Positions 62,896 to 64,000 of a DNA stretch of 64,000 bases are shown here, piece by piece. This DNA comes from Clostridiaceae bacterium. Its GTDB lineage: Bacteria > Bacillota_I > Bacilli_A > Erysipelotrichales > Coprobacillaceae. The notes beneath the pieces were generated by a model. It searched no databases. It was given only the letters and a program-made list of their open reading frames with translations, and was not told the DNA's origin. Position numbers and translations under genes: made by a program. Location of the stretch: positions 124,001-188,000 of the forward strand of contig CABJAS010000002.1 in assembly GCA_902363625.1 (NCBI GenBank), written 5' to 3'. The first letter of the stretch is position 1, and every line of letters begins with the position of its first letter.

Positions 62896-63584
62896 GCCAG
62901 GCTGAATTCATTAACATGTATGTAATGCAGCTGATCATCCTTAATTATCTCAATACGTCCATCAGCTAAAAGATTTCCTATCTCAACATTACCGTATTCC
63001 TGATAATATACGGTTTTATTTTTTAAATAGGCATGTTCATTGGCAATCTTTAATATATGCTCATATTTTCCTGCTTTAAACAGCTGATAATTCTCATTAA
63101 AATAATGCAGATAGCCCTCTAATGTCTCTTTTATGCCTAACGGACTTCCTAAAGATTGAAGACAGACTGCACTAGAAGGTAATCCCTCTTCCTTTACATT
63201 GATGCCAGTCCCGATTACGATCCCTTGAAGTTCTTTTTCAAAAACAGATTCAATCAAGATTCCAACCAGCTTTTTATCTTTAACATAAATGTCATTGGGC
63301 CATTTAATTTTTGCTTCGATTCCCAATGCTTGACACAACTGCCATATACTCACCGCACACACTTGAGTCAGCTGCTGTATGCGATTTGCTTCAATCTCTT
63401 CCTTTATGATAATACTCGCCATGACATGTGCCTTTTTTGGTGCCATCCATTGATGATCTCTTCTTCCGCGTCCACAAGTTTGATAATCTGCCCAAATAAC
63501 ATCATAATGATTTAAATTTGTGATATTTGCTTTGGCATAAGTATTAGTAGAGTCAATGGATTCAAAATGTAAAATATGAAACAT
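62886..63584 (-). CDS. birA: Biotin-[acetyl-CoA-carboxylase] ligase
   Basis: 232 residues, group I ligase without the N-terminal winged helix, so not a repressor. FESIDSTNTYAK, GRGRRDHQW (biotinoyl-AMP loop), KWPNDIYV and GIGINV-type IGTGINVKEE are visible. It attaches biotin to the carboxyl carrier protein of acetyl-CoA carboxylase. It starts 2 bp after fabZ, consistent with fatty-acid synthesis context. Confidence 0.94.
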   Translation of the reverse strand: MFHILHFESIDSTNTYAKANITNLNHYDVIWADYQTCGRGRRDHQWMAPKKAHVMASIIIKEEIEANRIQQLTQVCAVSIWQLCQALGIEAKIKWPNDIYVKDKKLVGILIESVFEKELQGIVIGTGINVKEEGLPSSAVCLQSLGSPLGIKETLEGYLHYFNENYQLFKAGKYEHILKIANEHAYLKNKTVYYQEYGNVEIGNLLADGRIEIIKDDQLHYIHVNEFSLAKK

Positions 63585-63586
63585 GA

Positions 63587-64000
63587 TTACTGCTGGACTG
63601 CAAAAGTCAATTCTGCTTTTACTGCTACTTTGCCATTTACTTTTGCGATTGCTTCTCCGATTCCAATAGGTCCCTTTTTCTTAATCAAAGTACACTCTAA
63701 TTCAAGAACGTCTCCGGGGATTACCTGCTGTTTAAATTTACAGTTGTTAATTCCTGCAAATAAAGCAATCTTTCCTTTGTTTTCTTCAACCGATAAGATT
63801 GCCACAGCACCTACTTGGGCTAAAGCTTCAACAATCAATACACCCGGCATGACATGCTGTTGGGGGAAGTGCCCGCAAAACTGCATTTCGTTCACACTGA
63901 CACATTTAATTCCTTTTGCATATTCTCCCGGCTGATAATCTGTAATTCTATCTACTAAAGCAAAGGGATAGCGATGCGGCAGGATTTCCTGAATCTGATT
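63587..64000 (-). CDS. fabZ: 3-hydroxyacyl-ACP dehydratase FabZ (5' end outside window)
   Basis: The frame is open from the stop at 63587 to the window edge, so the GTG at 63895 is internal. It reads [17 protein letters not shown], then [24 protein letters not shown] with the catalytic His (GHFP) and Glu (VEALAQ). About 138 residues are visible; only a few N-terminal ones are missing by comparison with the usual 140-150. It dehydrates 3-hydroxyacyl-ACP in type II fatty-acid synthesis. Upstream neighbours beyond the window are probably other fab/acc genes. Confidence 0.95.
   Translation of the reverse strand, partial: NQIQEILPHRYPFALVDRITDYQPGEYAKGIKCVSVNEMQFCGHFPQQHVMPGVLIVEALAQVGAVAILSVEENKGKIALFAGINNCKFKQQVIPGDVLELECTLIKKKGPIGIGEAIAKVNGKVAVKAELTFAVQQ

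Overview
The window reads as chromosome of a low-GC, Gram-positive gut-type Firmicute. The gene set (type III glutamine synthetase, family-1 phospho-beta-glucosidases, a MupG/MurQ/AnmK amino-sugar operon, HxlR, XRE and RpiR regulators, a split ThrE exporter) and the AT-rich intergenic DNA suggest an Erysipelotrichia-like organism. That placement is inference; there is no rRNA or other marker here. I found no tRNA, rRNA, insertion sequence, prophage or CRISPR array.

Layout. 1-6.8 kb: two closely related GH1 phospho-beta-glucosidases (the first cut by the window edge) flank an O-antigen-ligase-like membrane protein, a divergent HxlR regulator/96-aa protein pair, and a membrane protein with an apparent premature stop. 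6.8-8.2 kb: decayed genes, then a putative invertible segment, then a small membrane protein. 8.2-17.7 kb: M20 peptidase, the agmatine-to-putrescine pair aguA-aguB, a Crh-like HPr paralogue without the active-site histidine, an XRE regulator, a MacB/FtsX-type ABC transporter, a third GH1 enzyme and an HD hydrolase. 17.8-27.5 kb: peptidoglycan amino-sugar recycling on the minus strand: S12 hydrolase, PTS EIIC, mupG, murQ, anmK, a second EIIC and a sugar kinase, with the RpiR/MurR regulator nearby and matching palindromic operators. 27.6-34 kb: glnN, a hydrolase, a 706-aa protein with an Abi_2/HEPN-like C-terminus, and the ThrE halves. 34-43 kb: small metabolic and repair operons. 43-49 kb: glgP, glgB, ybaK, HAD. 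49.4-53.6 kb: a 1297-residue cell-surface protein built largely of DxDxDGxxD repeats, preceded by a second putative invertible segment. 53.7-64 kb: aldo-keto reductase, fba, patB, an rRNA methylase, a D,D-carboxypeptidase, a DUF885 lipoprotein, DinB and AraC proteins, birA and fabZ (cut by the window edge).

The most notable observation is two pairs of 24-bp sites at 7353/7600 and 53396/53608. All four share nearly the same 10-bp arms. Within each pair the sites are in inverted orientation, matching at 22 of 24 positions, including reverse-complementary 4-bp cores (ATGT/ACAT and GATG/CATC). Each pair brackets about 0.2 kb carrying promoter elements beside an envelope gene. This is what phase-variable promoter switches look like, probably served by one recombinase encoded elsewhere. 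In the given orientation the 53.5-kb promoter points away from the surface-protein gene (OFF), and the 7.6-kb promoter points into the membrane-protein gene (ON).

The amino-sugar genes form a coherent route: cell-wall fragments are stripped of peptide (S12 hydrolase), imported by lactose/cellobiose-type PTS permeases, cleaved by MupG, and converted by MurQ, AnmK and the kinase to GlcNAc-6-phosphate.
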